A stretch of 64,000 bases of DNA from Mya arenaria (Eukaryota > Mollusca > Bivalvia > Myida > Myidae): assembly GCF_026914265.1 (NCBI RefSeq), contig NC_069135.1, positions 23,788,167 to 23,852,166 on the forward strand, written 5' to 3'. The position numbers and the translations under genes are program-made. The stretch's first letter is position 1. Each line of letters begins with the position of its first letter. Below are positions 11,930 through 23,204 of the stretch, piece by piece. The notes under the pieces are model-generated. The model was not told the origin of the DNA and ran no database searches. It was given only the letters and a program-made list of their open reading frames with translations.

Positions 11930-13290
11930 TTTGGCAAAGTTCTTAAAATCATACAGCTAACAAAACATTAAAAAGTCCCAATCGATGTAAAACCATACGT
12001 TACGAATCATTAGTAATTGACTAGTGATATGGCAAAATGATGTCATATTATTTAATGTTCACAATCTGATAGCCAAAATAAACACTTAAGCGATAACCGT
12101 TTATTTGACTTTATATCTGTACATTATTCAATCAATGGTCGTTTATCGAATTTTAAGAGTCATGAATAATTATTTTACGCACTCAGGCAGGATGATACTT
12201 TTAAAGGATGTAAAGTGCTGACACACCTACTAAACCCAAAGGAACAGGAACCATTTGCTGTTCATGACGGAAATCCCTACCGAGTTTTGGGGCCAAAAAA
12301 AACAAGCATGCTTTAATTGTCATTCGGTCTAGCTTTGTGTTCAAGTTTTCCAACAATGTGACCTTCAGGCCTAACATCAATTAGAGTCATCTACTCGTCA
12401 TCACCAACATCCCTATCAAGTTCCAGGGCCTAAGCTTTTTACGTCCAAGTACAAAACACAACCGTGACCTCAAACTCAAAAGGGTTAATTCACTGTTCAT
12501 GACAAACGGATAGTTTGTGGACCATCTGAAAAAGCATATTCTAGTTGTAAAATCTGTATCCAAGGTTTGAATACAAATACAACATTTATATTTTTATTTT
12601 TGAAGCTACAGCAATGAAAGTTTGACAACAGTTTTGAAAACAAATATGTTTGTATTTGTATTCAAAGCTGGCCTCACCCCTATTGACAAACTTTATTTTT
12701 GAAGCTACAGCAATGAAATTTTGACCATGTGTACAGTTTTGAAGAGTTTGTCAATAGGGGTGGGGCCAGCTTTGAAACAAGGGACATAATTTGAACAAAC
12801 TTGGTATAGGGACATAACACGATGCTACTTTACAAATATTCCAGGTCGAAGACTTTCGTCAGTCTATAGGAAACTTGTTAACCCCAGGTCGTGGTCAGTT
12901 TTGTCTTCTTCAGCATAACTTGAACAAACTTGGTCGAGGACCACTGTATATATAATGCTACAAACAAAATGTCAAGGGTATGTGTCAAGTGGTTTCAAAC
13001 AACTAGATCTTTCTCCGTATGTAAGTCCATAGAAAACTTGTGATCCCTGACACTTGTGATCCCTAGGGAGACCCCAGGAGTACGATTTGATCAAACTTTA
13101 AATATGACTGCAATAAAATGACACATACAAATCATCAAAATGGCGAAAAAAATTTATTGACGAAAAAATATCGCAATAAAAAGTGTTAGGGTCGGCGGTA
13201 ATTATTAGGGTCGGTCGGGTTACCTGAACCAGACCTATTTTTTTATTTGGCCTAACCACATTTACATAAAGGGAAAACAAGTTATTTGAA
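11930..13290. repeat. Palindromic repeat cluster upstream of propeller gene A
   Basis: Two inverted repeats are adjacent. One has arms TTTGAATACAAATACAA (about 12567) and TTTGTATTTGTATTCAAA (about 12650). The second has arms around AGCTGGCCTCACCCCTATTG (about 12665) and CAATAGGGGTGGGGCCAGCT (about 12750). A TTTGGCCTAA-type repeat end resembling the MITE at 51502-51779 lies near 13190-13260. The stretch from 11930 to 12200 is plain AT-rich upstream DNA. No gene was found. Confidence 0.5.
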
Positions 13291-13299
13291 TGACCTGTG

Positions 13300-13985
13300 T
13301 CATTGTTCGGGCGGGCTGGTGTTAGTGCAGCGTCAAAGTCACCTTATGTATTGAATAATTTAGATAAGTTTGACATAAAGAGACCAAACTTGGTATATGC
13401 AAAGAGTTTAAGGAGACCTTTTTTGGGGAATGCGTTTGATGCCCCTATGATCAAGGTCAAGGTTGCTATTCATAGAAAAAGGGTTTGTTTTGAATAACTT
13501 AAGTAATGTTCTTCATATTGGTACCAAATTTGGTGTATATGAAGAGTTTATAGAGACCATTCCTGAGATTGTGTTTTTGACCCAGAGAGTTATGGTCTAG
13601 GTCAAGGTCAAAATAGAAATATGGTAAGTACTGAATAACTCAAGTAAGGGTTGACATGGTAACTTGGTTTATAGGACAAGTTTATGCAGAGCTTTAATGG
13701 ATGCTTTTTGGCCCCTTTGGGTCGAGGTCACTGTTACTAAAAATAGATTACTGTTTTAGTTAAGGCTAACAGTTAAGGCTGACACAATGTGACCAAACTT
13801 GATATATGTAGGAAGAGTTTATACCGCGGACACGAGTATGAGGACAACATTTGTACCAAGTAATATGGTAATCCATCAATGCATAAGTAAGTTATAGCAC
13901 GGACACGAAATTTTACAGCCAGACGGACAGACAGACTGACGAAGTGTTTCTATAAGCCGCCAATAATCCGTTCCCCACTCCGTGG
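13300..13985. repeat. Degenerate tandem repeat element, about 135-141-bp unit
   Basis: The phrase ACCAAACTTGGTATAT plus GAGTTTATAGAGACC recurs near 13382, 13523, 13657 and 13792. Each copy is followed by a GTCAAGGTCA-like segment in most units. The right end carries a CAGACGGACAGACAGACTG run. The arrangement parallels the 181-bp array at 15931-17058 and probably belongs to a non-autonomous element with internal tandem units. Confidence 0.5.
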
Positions 13986-14500
13986 CGGGGGATTTGAGAT
14001 TTGATATTTATAAGATAGTGTACTTCCATTTTTGCCATTGTTGTGTTTTACCATTATGTCAATATGTTAAGTTACAGTAGTGCCAATATTTGACAGTCAC
14101 CATATATGACTTTACAGAATTGTTACATTATTTAATAACCTCATCATAATGATTACTTATCTTCCTATTGTTTTCTTAAATGTTCTGCAATTTCAATAAT
14201 TATTTCCAAAACATGTTCCTAAAATCAGAGAAATTTGACAGTATTATAAGACTTCTCACTCAAGGTTTTGTCTGTCTGAACACTGATGTTGACATAATGC
14301 TCTGTGCATATCACTATGCTTTTGCTAAGTTTAATTCCAATTAATGTTTAAATTAATGTCTTATATGTACATATATTTAACAATGTTCTGTTTTTCAACA
14401 TCTTACTTAAACAATTACAAAATGTTTATTTACAAGAAAGACTTGTATTTATATCACTATGTCATTTTGCCATGTCACCCTTCTTTACTACCTATTTTGC
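13986..14500. other. AT-rich spacer, nothing recognised
   Basis: The 85-codon open frame beginning at 14344 runs into the neighbouring MITE and is rejected. Confidence 0.4.
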
Positions 14501-14860
14501 TTAAAGCTGCACTCTCACAGATTTACCATTTTTACAACTTTTTTATTGTTTGTCTTGAAAAGCGCAAATTTTGTGTAAATATCCGCAAACAAATGATTTA
14601 AGATTACTGACAAAAGATCAAATCACAGATTTTTATATATCCTTTTGAAAATTAATTTCTTATGGCTTAAGCTGTTACTAACAGTTTAAGAAAATTGCAT
14701 AAAACATCAATTTTTGAACTTAAATATAAAAATCTGCAATCTTTTTGTCAACAGTCTTATATAACTGGTTTCAATGGATTTTCGCAAAATATGGCTCGTT
14801 TCAAGTCAAAAAATAAAAAAAGTTGTCAAAACGTTCAATTTGTGAGAGTGCAGCTTTAAC
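14501..14860. mobile_element. MITE, family 1 (TTAAAGCTGCACTCTCACAG ends)
   Basis: Begins TTAAAGCTGCACTCTCACAG and ends TGTGAGAGTGCAGCTTTAA, exact inverted ends over about 19 bases. The interior is also palindromic: an ACAAAAGATCAAATCACAGA segment is mirrored by TCTGCAATCTTTTTGTCA. Related copies lie at about 21690-21975, 52262-52616 and 59077-59325. There is no coding capacity, so it is a non-autonomous DNA element mobilised in trans, if at all. Confidence 0.85.
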
Positions 14861-15930
14861 TTTGATGAATATATCAATCAATGTTTCTTTTATAGGCACT
14901 GACTCTCCATTTACAAACAATAGAATTCATAATGCTTAAAAATGAATGCCTGTTTTATCTTCTCAACTTACCCTGCTTTTTTTTGGCATGACCCTTAACC
15001 ATTCCATTGTGTGTTGTGGTTTTTCATTTTCTAGATTTATGGGTTTTCAAACTTTAAAAAAATAATGGCATTTTGGCTATCAACCATATCAGCAATGCTT
15101 ATACTGATAATATAAAACTCCAGGCATATCATTTATAGTTTTGGGTCTGACAACTTCCAACTTTTAAGTTAGTAAAACATTTAACAAATATACCTATTTT
15201 CATACCCATTCATTCCAACATAACAACTGAAACTGAGTCTTTTTAAGCCCCCCCCCCCCCCCCCATGTAAAAGATATTTATCACCATATAAATAGTTTCA
15301 TTCAAACACTGTGCATTTGCTTACTAGGTACATATTACTAGGTTTTCATGTATTTTCATTTATATTCTTATCTTTCATACCTGTTCTATTGCATTGCTTA
15401 TGTCTTCTTGAATTGACATTCAACAATGTGTATACTTCAGTGAAATAGTGGCAGCATGTATTTTAGTATTGTATTAATTTGTCTGTGTGCATTCTTATTC
15501 CATGTATTGGTCATAATGTATATGTCGCACTTACACCAAATTATAACAAATATTCTTTCTATTGTTTATTGTGCATTATGTATGTTCTGTATATCATATG
15601 TTCTTAAGTATGTTCAAAAGCTTATAATATGATTATTTTTCAATCACTGTTTTCTAAATCATTACTCTGTGTCCACATACTTTTAAACCACTATTTCTCT
15701 CATTTTATTCTTAAGAGTATGTTCATTTCAGGATCAAGGTGGGGGGCGGGGTTCACACTTAGTACCATGTACACTTCGCACATTTCTTAAAACAGAGTTC
15801 TTGTTCCATCCTGCATGCCTATAAATCATCTACGCCACAGAACAAGGAAAATGACATTACTAATGAGGATCACATTTCTTTCTTTCAGCTCATGGATAAC
15901 CAACATCTTTTAGTTTATGGTAAATGTATT
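14861..15930. other. AT-rich spacer with a poly-C run
   Basis: No gene or repeat family recognised. A poly-C tract is at about 15248-15264. Confidence 0.4.
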
Positions 15931-17058
15931 TTTATGCCCCAGAAGGTGGGCATATTCAAATCGCACCGTCCGTCTGTCCGTCCGTCCGTCCGTCCGGCTC
16001 TGTAACTTTCCCTTGTATGGACAGATTTTAAAATAACTTTCCACATGTGTTCCGCATACCAAGACGACGTGTCGCCTGCAAGACCCGTGTCCCTACCTCA
16101 AAGGTCAAGGTCACACTTAGTGTTTATTCACAATGGAGTGCTGCATATAAGGACATAGAGTATAGGTTGTCGTGTCCGGGCTGTAACTTTTCCTTGTATG
16201 GACAGATTTTAAAATAACTTGCCAAATGTGTTCCATATACTAAGACGACGTGTCGCGTGCAAGACCCGTGTCCCTTCCACAAAGGTCAAGGTCACACTTA
16301 GTGTTTATTCACAATGGAGTGCTGCATATAAGGAAAAAGAGTATAGGTGGTCGTGTACGGGCTGTAACTTTCTCTTGTATGGACAGATTTTAAAATAACT
16401 TGCCACATGTGTTCCACATACCAAGACGACGTGTCGCATGCAAGACCCGTGTCCCTACCTCAAAGGTTAAGGTCACACTTAGTGTTTATTCACAATGGAG
16501 TGCTGCATATAAGGACATAGAGTATAGGTTGTCGTGTCCGGGCTGTAACTTTCCCTTGTATGGACAGATTTTAAAATAAATTGCCACATGTGTTCCACAT
16601 ACCAAAACGACGTGTCGCGCGCAAGACCCTTGTCCCTACCTCAAAGGTCAAGGTCACACTTAGTGTTTATTCACAATGGAGTGCTGCATATAAGGACATA
16701 GAGTATAGGTTGTCGTGTCCGGGCTGTAACTTTCCCTTGTATGGACAGATTTTAAAATCACTTGCCACATGTGTTCCATATACCAAGACGACGTGTCCTG
16801 TGCAAGACCCATGTCCCTACCTCTAAGGTGAAAGATACACTTAGTGTTTATTCACAAGGGAATTATGAATATAAGGACATAACAGTGTAAGTTGTCAAGT
16901 ATGGGTGGTATTTTTTATGTTCAGAGTCAATTTAAAATAACTTGCCATATGTATTTGACAAGTAAAGGCAAGATCAACTTTTCATGTACTGACCTTGTTC
17001 ATAGGTCAATGTCACATTCGGGGGCATTCGTCACATACTGTGACAGCTCTTGTTTTAA
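15931..17058. repeat. Mobile-element-like unit carrying a 181-bp tandem array
   Basis: The left end reads ATGCCCCAGAAGGTGGGCAT followed by a (GTCC)n run. Five copies of a unit beginning TGTAACTTTCCCTTGTATGG then start at 16001, 16182, 16363, 16544 and 16725, exactly 181 bases apart. A sixth, strongly diverged unit runs to a right end with TCACATACTGTGACAGCTCT. Internal copies are about 95% alike. Units contain the AAGGTCAAGGTCACACTTAG phrase seen in many mollusc repeats. Elements with fixed ends and internal tandem units occur among bivalve Helitron-like or pearl-type elements; the exact family is not established here. Confidence 0.85.
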
Positions 17059-17930
17059 TTGTGTTGAAACCTGTTACATAAGCAAACAGTTTTATGGGTA
17101 TGGATAAACCTTTGGTGCTACTCTTGTTTAAAGTGAACATTTCACCAAAGTACAAATTCTCAACGTTTCGAACTTTGCCCAGAATCTACCAAATCATATT
17201 GGCATATTTAACATTTCAGCTATCATATCAGCCTCTCCAAAAGAAAACCACCACTGTGGCCATGTTGTATTTTATAAATGTGTGCATATTGATACAGTTC
17301 ATGAATAAAGTTATTTGATACAATTATGGTTTCTGTCATAGATATACCATCAGTTGTAAAATTGTTATTGTGTTACGTTTTATTTTCATTTCAGAAACAA
17401 CAGCCCAATTCTTTCATCTTTTAAGCAACTTCATTTCACTGACATCTACAATCAATGTTAGCCCTTACTTTATTTACTTCGTTCTGACCCTACATAAAGA
17501 CTTGCATAACCAATAGTTGGCCCGCGCTAACATCCAATTGCTGCATCTTGCAGCAACTTTTGTACTTGTTTATATATGCTTTGTGGAAATTCTTGCCAGT
17601 TCATGTTGTAACAGCGGTTTGATGCTAGTCAGATTTTATAGTCTAGTTATGATTCTTACCATATCTACCCAACTGTTCATTTTATAATAGTGGCCATGAA
17701 CATTTAATTGTAATACAACTTGATATTATTACACAGTCTATTCTAAAATAGTTTGTGCAATAATATCATGTTTTATTACTACAAAATGTATGCATTTTGA
17801 AAGTTTTGTTTAAAACATTTGTCAAAATTAAATTGTTTAAATGTTATTTGATTCACTTTTTCACTGGGTTATATTTGCAAAGTGTAAAGATGAACTGCTT
17901 CTCTTGTGAACATACTGACAATGCTCAAAA
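17059..17930. other. Spacer, nothing recognised
   Basis: AT-rich DNA with no supported gene. The open frame at 17094-17318 shows no family features. Confidence 0.4.
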
Positions 17931-17934
17931 TTGC

Positions 17935-18215
17935 AAATAATGTTGCCCCCGCTGGGAGTCGAACCTAGGTCTTGCCCTTCAAAAGGATGCATTCTACAAC
18001 TGAAATACATGTACAATCGCTGTCAAGCTAGCAGTTTTAGCTTATTTAAGGCAGAAAGTTTGAATCTATATATCACACTGAGTTCACCAGACATAAACAT
18101 GAATATTGGATGGATCATTCTGACATTTAAAAAAAAAAATTAAAAAAATCCCTACCTACCGACCCATCTTTTTTCAGCATGTTACAGGAAACAGACATAA
18201 TTTTTTTAGGCCTAA
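17935..18215 (-). mobile_element. tRNA-derived SINE remnant, antisense
   Basis: On the minus strand, a B-box-perfect GGTTCGACTCC follows an A-box-like TTTCAGTTGTAGAATGC at the right distance, so this is a tRNA-like head. The neighbouring 18150-18215 contains a TTTTTTTAGGCCTAAGC repeat end of the type at 51502-51779. Confidence 0.45.
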
Positions 18216-18320
18216 GCTTTAACATCAAATGATATTGGTACTTTTACATGCATAAACAAATAAACTAGTGTTTCACAGTCACTTTTTTGAAAAACGCCCA
18301 CCTTAGCTTAAATATTAATG

Positions 18321-19747
18321 TACTGTACTTCCTATAAGACGGGGAAATTGGGTTCCGATTTTTAACCTCAAAGTAGGGGGCCTGTCTTATAGGCGAGTCT
18401 ATAAGAAATTCAGAAAGAATAGAGTCAGAATCAGTAATATTCAACATATGTTATTTGACTGACTAATTTATTTAAGGAATGAATTGCGGGTATGAACGCA
18501 ATTGGGTTGGTCAATGTGTGTGGAGTCCGAAGGACTCCACGCGTACTTTGACCAACCCAATTGCGTTCATATCCCCGATAATGACATCAACCCCGCAACT
18601 CATTCCTTATATTTACACCAATAGTTCATTATTTCATTTAAGAAAACCTTTCAGTAATCCGTTCTTACCTATTCTGTAAATAGAACGACCCGACTATAAC
18701 CGGAAACATTCTTTTCAAATGACGTCACAATAACGCGGGAAAAGATCAAACACTTGAAATCACTTTAAAACGTAAAATTGAAACACTTCTGGTACCAATA
18801 TATTTATAATATAATAAACTCACACTTTTAAAAATGTTGATCTTTATTTTACGGACCTGCAGACACAATACAAACAATAACAAGATCAATAGCTTTCATG
18901 TATATTGTTATGCAATGAATTGCGATCCGAACATATCCGAAGATGTTGCGTTCATCGATTGATGAACGCAATTGCCGAAAGGCAGTTCATTTAAGGAATG
19001 GAAGTTGAGGTGTAAATATTGTCTGCTGATGACACTCCAATAAAAGTGACAAGATCACACCCATCAGATTAAGACGACCGTCTGCTTTGTTTCGCTACGA
19101 TGAACACTCGATATCTGTTTATCACAGGAGACACATTTTACTGCCAACATATTTTAAAATATTTTGAAAAAAAATCATCGTGTTATTTTTTCCATGTCGG
19201 AAATAAAACTCACTTTTTCCTTACAATTAGGCTATTCGTATATCATGTAGACTTACTGGCATGCTTCAATACACATTTCATCAATAGCTCAATATACATT
19301 AATGTATCCGCAATCATCAATGGTTACTTATTTCTCCTAATTTAAGTCCCATCAACTGCAATCCAAACAAACAACCCAAACTTTAACTTATGGAATGTGT
19401 TGTGTTTGTCAGGTGCAGTTAAAAATGTACTACAAATATGAATGAACCTTTGGCTGAATGAAAAAATAAAATAAATCCTTAACCGCGTAATGTTGTTCTA
19501 TCATTAACCTACCTCCGCATTAGAAGAGAGATCACAGTTGACATTAAATCGGCGAGTTTCTTCCAAGCAAATTAACAAATTTAGTTGATAATTGACTGTT
19601 TAGCTTGAACATTACCACAGACTTGGAGAAATTCAAGTGCTGGATTTCCTTTAAAAATTGACCCCGTCTTATAAACAAGTCTAGACAAAAACAAAGTTAG
19701 GGGGTCGTCTTATAAGCGGATCACCTTATAGTTGGGGAAATACGGTA
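18321..19747. mobile_element. TIR DNA element, family 2 (TACCGTATTT ends), long copy
   Basis: The left end TACTGTACTTCCTATAAGAC is followed by GGGGAAATTGGGTTCCGATT; the right end is CCTTATAGTTGGGGAAATAC then GGTA. It is an inverted relative of the element at 37947-38823: internal pieces match as reverse complements (GATCACAGTTGACA here, GGCGATCACTGTGAGCTC there). Ends abut TA, as for Tc1/mariner or pogo-type insertions. It is longer than the other copy because a hairpin element (18473-18998) sits inside. No transposase is visible. Confidence 0.75.
18473..18998. repeat. Hairpin element nested in the TIR element
   Basis: Arms at 18473-18535 and 18540-18610 are near-perfect inverted copies sharing AACGCAATTGGGTTGGTCAA, with a tight loop at GGAGTCCGAAGGACTCC. 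The start TTTAAGGAATG recurs directly at about 18985. Half-copies of the arm (GATGAACGCAATTGCCG) lie near 18960. Confidence 0.65.
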
Positions 19748-20406
19748 CGTGGAAAAAAGTCTAGTTTGTCAAAGACATGAAAGCACACTTATGATGCATG
19801 GCTAGAATATTCAACAATTTGCTTGTTTGTAAAGAAAAAAATCAATTTTATTCAACTCATTAAATCCCTTCCCAAAGAGTTTTTGCACATGTACAAATTG
19901 AACCTGAATACTAATAAAAAAGGGGCATAACTCAACCATTATTAAAACCAGAGTTAATGGCCTTAATGTACATGTACATGAGTGTTTTGTCCCTGGAAAC
20001 ATGTGTAACAAGTTTTATTGCAATAATTTGAAGGGTTTATGAGTTATGGCCAAGGTTAAACACTGTTAAACATGTTTAAGCGTTAAATTAACCAGTATAC
20101 GTTACGAGGGCACGGACAACACTAAGACTATGATAATATCAAAAGTAAACCTTCAGAGTGGGTTTCAAATACATGACATCCAGAACATAAGCAAGGCACT
20201 CTATTACCAATTGACCTATCAGGGCAGCTGATTAGTTTAACTATATAAAAACTAATTTATTCTTAAACAATTGTGAAACAAGTTATTACAACCTTATATT
20301 TATCACTATCATTGGCACAATGTTACTGGAGAGTTGGGTCTTGTGTTGTTGTTGAAACTGAAGTACCCGGAAGAAACCCACTTGTCCTGCTTCATGGTAA
20401 TTTAGT
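19748..20406. repeat. Decayed mollusc-type repeats and a tRNA-like remnant
   Basis: The stretch around 19860-20130 holds AGGGGCATAACTCAACCATT and ACACTAAGACTATGATAATA. The latter resembles the CAGGGCTATGACAATACCTT module at about 31205. On the minus strand at 20150-20226 a degenerate A box (TAGGTCAATTGGTAATAG) and B box suggest a tRNA-derived SINE head. No gene was found. Confidence 0.4.
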
Positions 20407-20409
20407 GTG

Positions 20410-20441
<32 letters not shown>

Positions 20442-20460
20442 TGCGTGTGTGTGTGTGTGT
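20407..20460. repeat. (GT)n / (GTGC)n microsatellite
   Basis: Alternating GT dinucleotides with a central block of GTGC tetranucleotides. Confidence 0.95.
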
Positions 20461-20473
20461 CGGTAAGAACTAG

Positions 20474-20890
20474 GTGCCCCATTAGCTCAGTTGGTTAGAA
20501 CGCCGTGCTAGTTTTCCGGCAGTTGTGGGTTAGAGCCCCATACCGGGTGTACTTTTCCTCCCAGGATTACATTACTGGTGCCAGACGCCAGAAGTAAAAT
20601 GCAGGAGTACCTGGATCAGCCTAAAAGGTTAACGGGAGGAAGAGTGTTATGTGTGTGGGAAAGAACCAGTTAGCCTAGATGTTTCGAGCGAGTTGAGGGT
20701 GTTCTGGCAGTCGTGGGTTCAAGCCCCACACCAGGTGTACTTTTTCCCCCAAGGATTACATTACCTGATTACTGGTGCCAGACGCCAGAAGTAAAATGCC
20801 TGGAGTACCTGGAGCTCAGATGGTTAGAGCGAGTTTCTAGTGTTCTGGCAGTCGTGGGTTCAAGCCCCACACTGGGAACACTTTTCTCAG
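20474..20890 (+). mobile_element. tRNA-derived SINE cluster, three tandem heads
   Basis: The first head has a good A box (TAGCTCAGTTGGTTAGAA) and a B-box-like GGGTTAGAGCCCC. Two more tRNA-like segments follow at about 20660-20745 and 20810-20880, each with CGTGGGTTCAAGCCCCACAC. Each of the first two is followed by ACTGGTGCCAGACGCCAGAA. This is a SINE with partial tandem duplication. None is likely to be a working tRNA, because the acceptor stems do not pair and there are no terminators. Confidence 0.75.
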
Positions 20891-21689
20891 GTTAACTAAT
20901 CTCAAACCAAACTCAAACTCTTGCCTTTTACCTGTACACATCTAAATCTTTTTCCTCATATGGGGGGGGGGACAACAATTCAACAAAACTCGACCCATTG
21001 TAACCCAAAGATAACCCCTTCCTAAAATTATTTAGGAATAATAAAATATGGATCCGTTGTGGATCGCATGGAAACAGAACAAAACCTACTCTTTCGAAAC
21101 CAAGATTGCTTAGAATATCGAGGGATTGGCAGGAATTGGCCACATGGTATCACCGCACGAGACTTTAAACCTGAGGGAAATAACTATTGTGTGTGTTTTT
21201 AAAGAAGGTCAAGGTCAAAGAAGGTCAAATTATACTGATTGTTGAAACGATTATTTTGGCAATTATATACGCAGTGATCTCCCCTCGAAGGTAATCAGGG
21301 ACGTTGCTTCATATATACTATGTAGGCCGTGGCCTTCGCTTTCTGTCAGAAAAATGGAAGAAATAAAGATTCCTGACATATTAATTTAAAGTTCTAAAGT
21401 AAAATGTTAAGAAAAAACCCTAATTGTACATATGTTATCCAATATTCTAGCTGATTTTTTTCCAGGGGGGCATGCTCCGAACCCGCATCGAAATCGGCAT
21501 AAACATCGTTTTGAGCCAAACAACGCCCTTGGTAATCGAAAGAGTATCGTTGCCAAGATAGAAACACTGGAAGTGTCAACATTTGCGTAGAATTCCTTGC
21601 AAATCTTCTAGTTTCTTCCAGCTAGGCATCCATACCAGCGTCTATCCCTTGCATTTCAAATGATCCAATCTTTTCTTTCCGAATCCTGC
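20891..21689. other. Spacer, nothing recognised
   Basis: No supported gene. A short GTCAAGGTCAAAGAAGGTCA direct repeat lies near 21210. Confidence 0.4.
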
Positions 21690-21975
21690 GTAGCAAATAA
21701 TAGTTAGCCAATTTGATCAGATCGCAGATTTTCATATTTCCGCTCCAAAATTGATTTTATGTATTTTTCTTAAACCGTTAGTTATGGTTTAAGCCAAAAT
21801 TAAAACATTAAATTTGGAATGGAATTACAAATGTATAAAAATTTGCGATCTGATATTTTCTGATCAGTCTTTTATCACTGGTTTGCAGATATTTACACTA
21901 AAATTTGCTCGCTCTAAGACAAAAAATAAAAATAAAAGTTGTCAAAACGTTCAATCTGTGAGAGTGCAGCTTTAA
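21690..21975. mobile_element. MITE, family 1, left-truncated copy
   Basis: The right end CTGTGAGAGTGCAGCTTTAA is intact. The interior palindrome TCAGATCGCAGATTTTCATA matches the copies at 52262 and 59077. The left terminal part is missing. Confidence 0.7.
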
Positions 21976-22730
21976 ATCTTATCTCACCGTAGATTAAGCG
22001 CTAGTTTATATCATACCAAATTATGAATTTATGCTATATAAATCTCAGTGTCATAGTTTATATCGTCAGTGTTGTCGAGTATGCCCTTGTTCTGCTGAGC
22101 AGATATATAAGTTAATGTCACCATTCAATTAACAATTGTTATAAACCTTTAACATACTAATATATTGAACGGAAATGTGTTTCTGCAATTAGATTAAGAT
22201 CAATAAACAGAGGTTGTGTACAAATACACGGGTTTTTATTGTTGTTGTGTTTTTGTTGTTGTTGTTGTTTTTTTTTTGTTGTTGTTGTTTTTTTTTTGTT
22301 TTTTTGGGGGGGGGGTCACTTATTGAAAGCTTAAACTTGGCCTTTAAGTAACATCCACCATGACCCTGATCTCACCTGTCAGTAAATATAATCCCAAGGT
22401 GCCTCCTCATATAAACATGCTATAAACCAAGTTTCATCATTGCCTTCCCAAGGTACGTCTCCTCTTCGGCTTGCTACACACCAAGTTCCATCACTTATAA
22501 TACATGCTTCCTAACTCATCTAATTGAGCAGATACCGTTTCCCATTTTAGCAACAGCGACCTTGGCCTTGACACGACAACCCTCAGATACAATCTCAAGG
22601 TTATACTTTTAAACTAAGTACATGTAATTGAGCAGGAACGTGTTTGTTTTAAATAACATCAACCTTGACCTTGATTCCACTTACCAACACATCAACAACA
22701 AGGTATATCTTTATATAAACGTGTTACATA
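21976..22730. repeat. T-rich tract and decayed tandem repeat
   Basis: A (GTT)n and poly-T block at about 22245-22310 is followed by degenerate units containing ACCAAGTTTCATCA and GACCTTGGCCTTGA. These look like antisense relatives of the GTCAAGGTCA repeats elsewhere in the window. No gene was found. Confidence 0.4.
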
Positions 22731-22903
22731 TACAGTGGAACCCCGTTGGCTTGAACTCGCTTGGCTCGAATTCCTCGTTGGCTATATGTATAGGACCGAT
22801 TTATTTATACTGAGGGTAAACAATCCCCCTTGGCTCGAATTTAACGGGGCTCAATGTATTTTCACCGGCGCATGGGAGTTCGAGACAACGGGGTTTGACT
22901 GTA
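22731..22903. mobile_element. Pogo/Tigger-like MITE, intact short copy
   Basis: The ends are CAGTGGAACCCCGTTGGCTT and, at the right, CGAGACAACGGGGTTTGACTG, flanked by TA on both sides. That fits the TA target duplication of pogo/Tigger elements. The interior repeats TTGGCTCGAATT. A second copy, interrupted by another element, is at 53656-54139. Confidence 0.75.
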
Positions 22904-23204
22904 ACAGAAAACACCAGAAACTTGCACAACCGTTTTTTTTTTTTTTAAACTGGTCAATAAAAATAATACAACCAGTTTAAATCATTATTCAATACTGCAA
23001 CATTTCAACATAACAAACACTTTACAAGTAGTCAAAAGTGTGTATTTAACTACAGCAATTTGATTTCCTTAAATGTTGACATGCACCCGATTCCGTATTA
23101 TGTCTGAATGTACGAGGAAGCGCATCTCTCTCGATCGGTCCAGAACTATCACAATTACATGTAGCCCTAATAGTTCCATAAATTATGACCATCGAGTATA
23201 TAAC

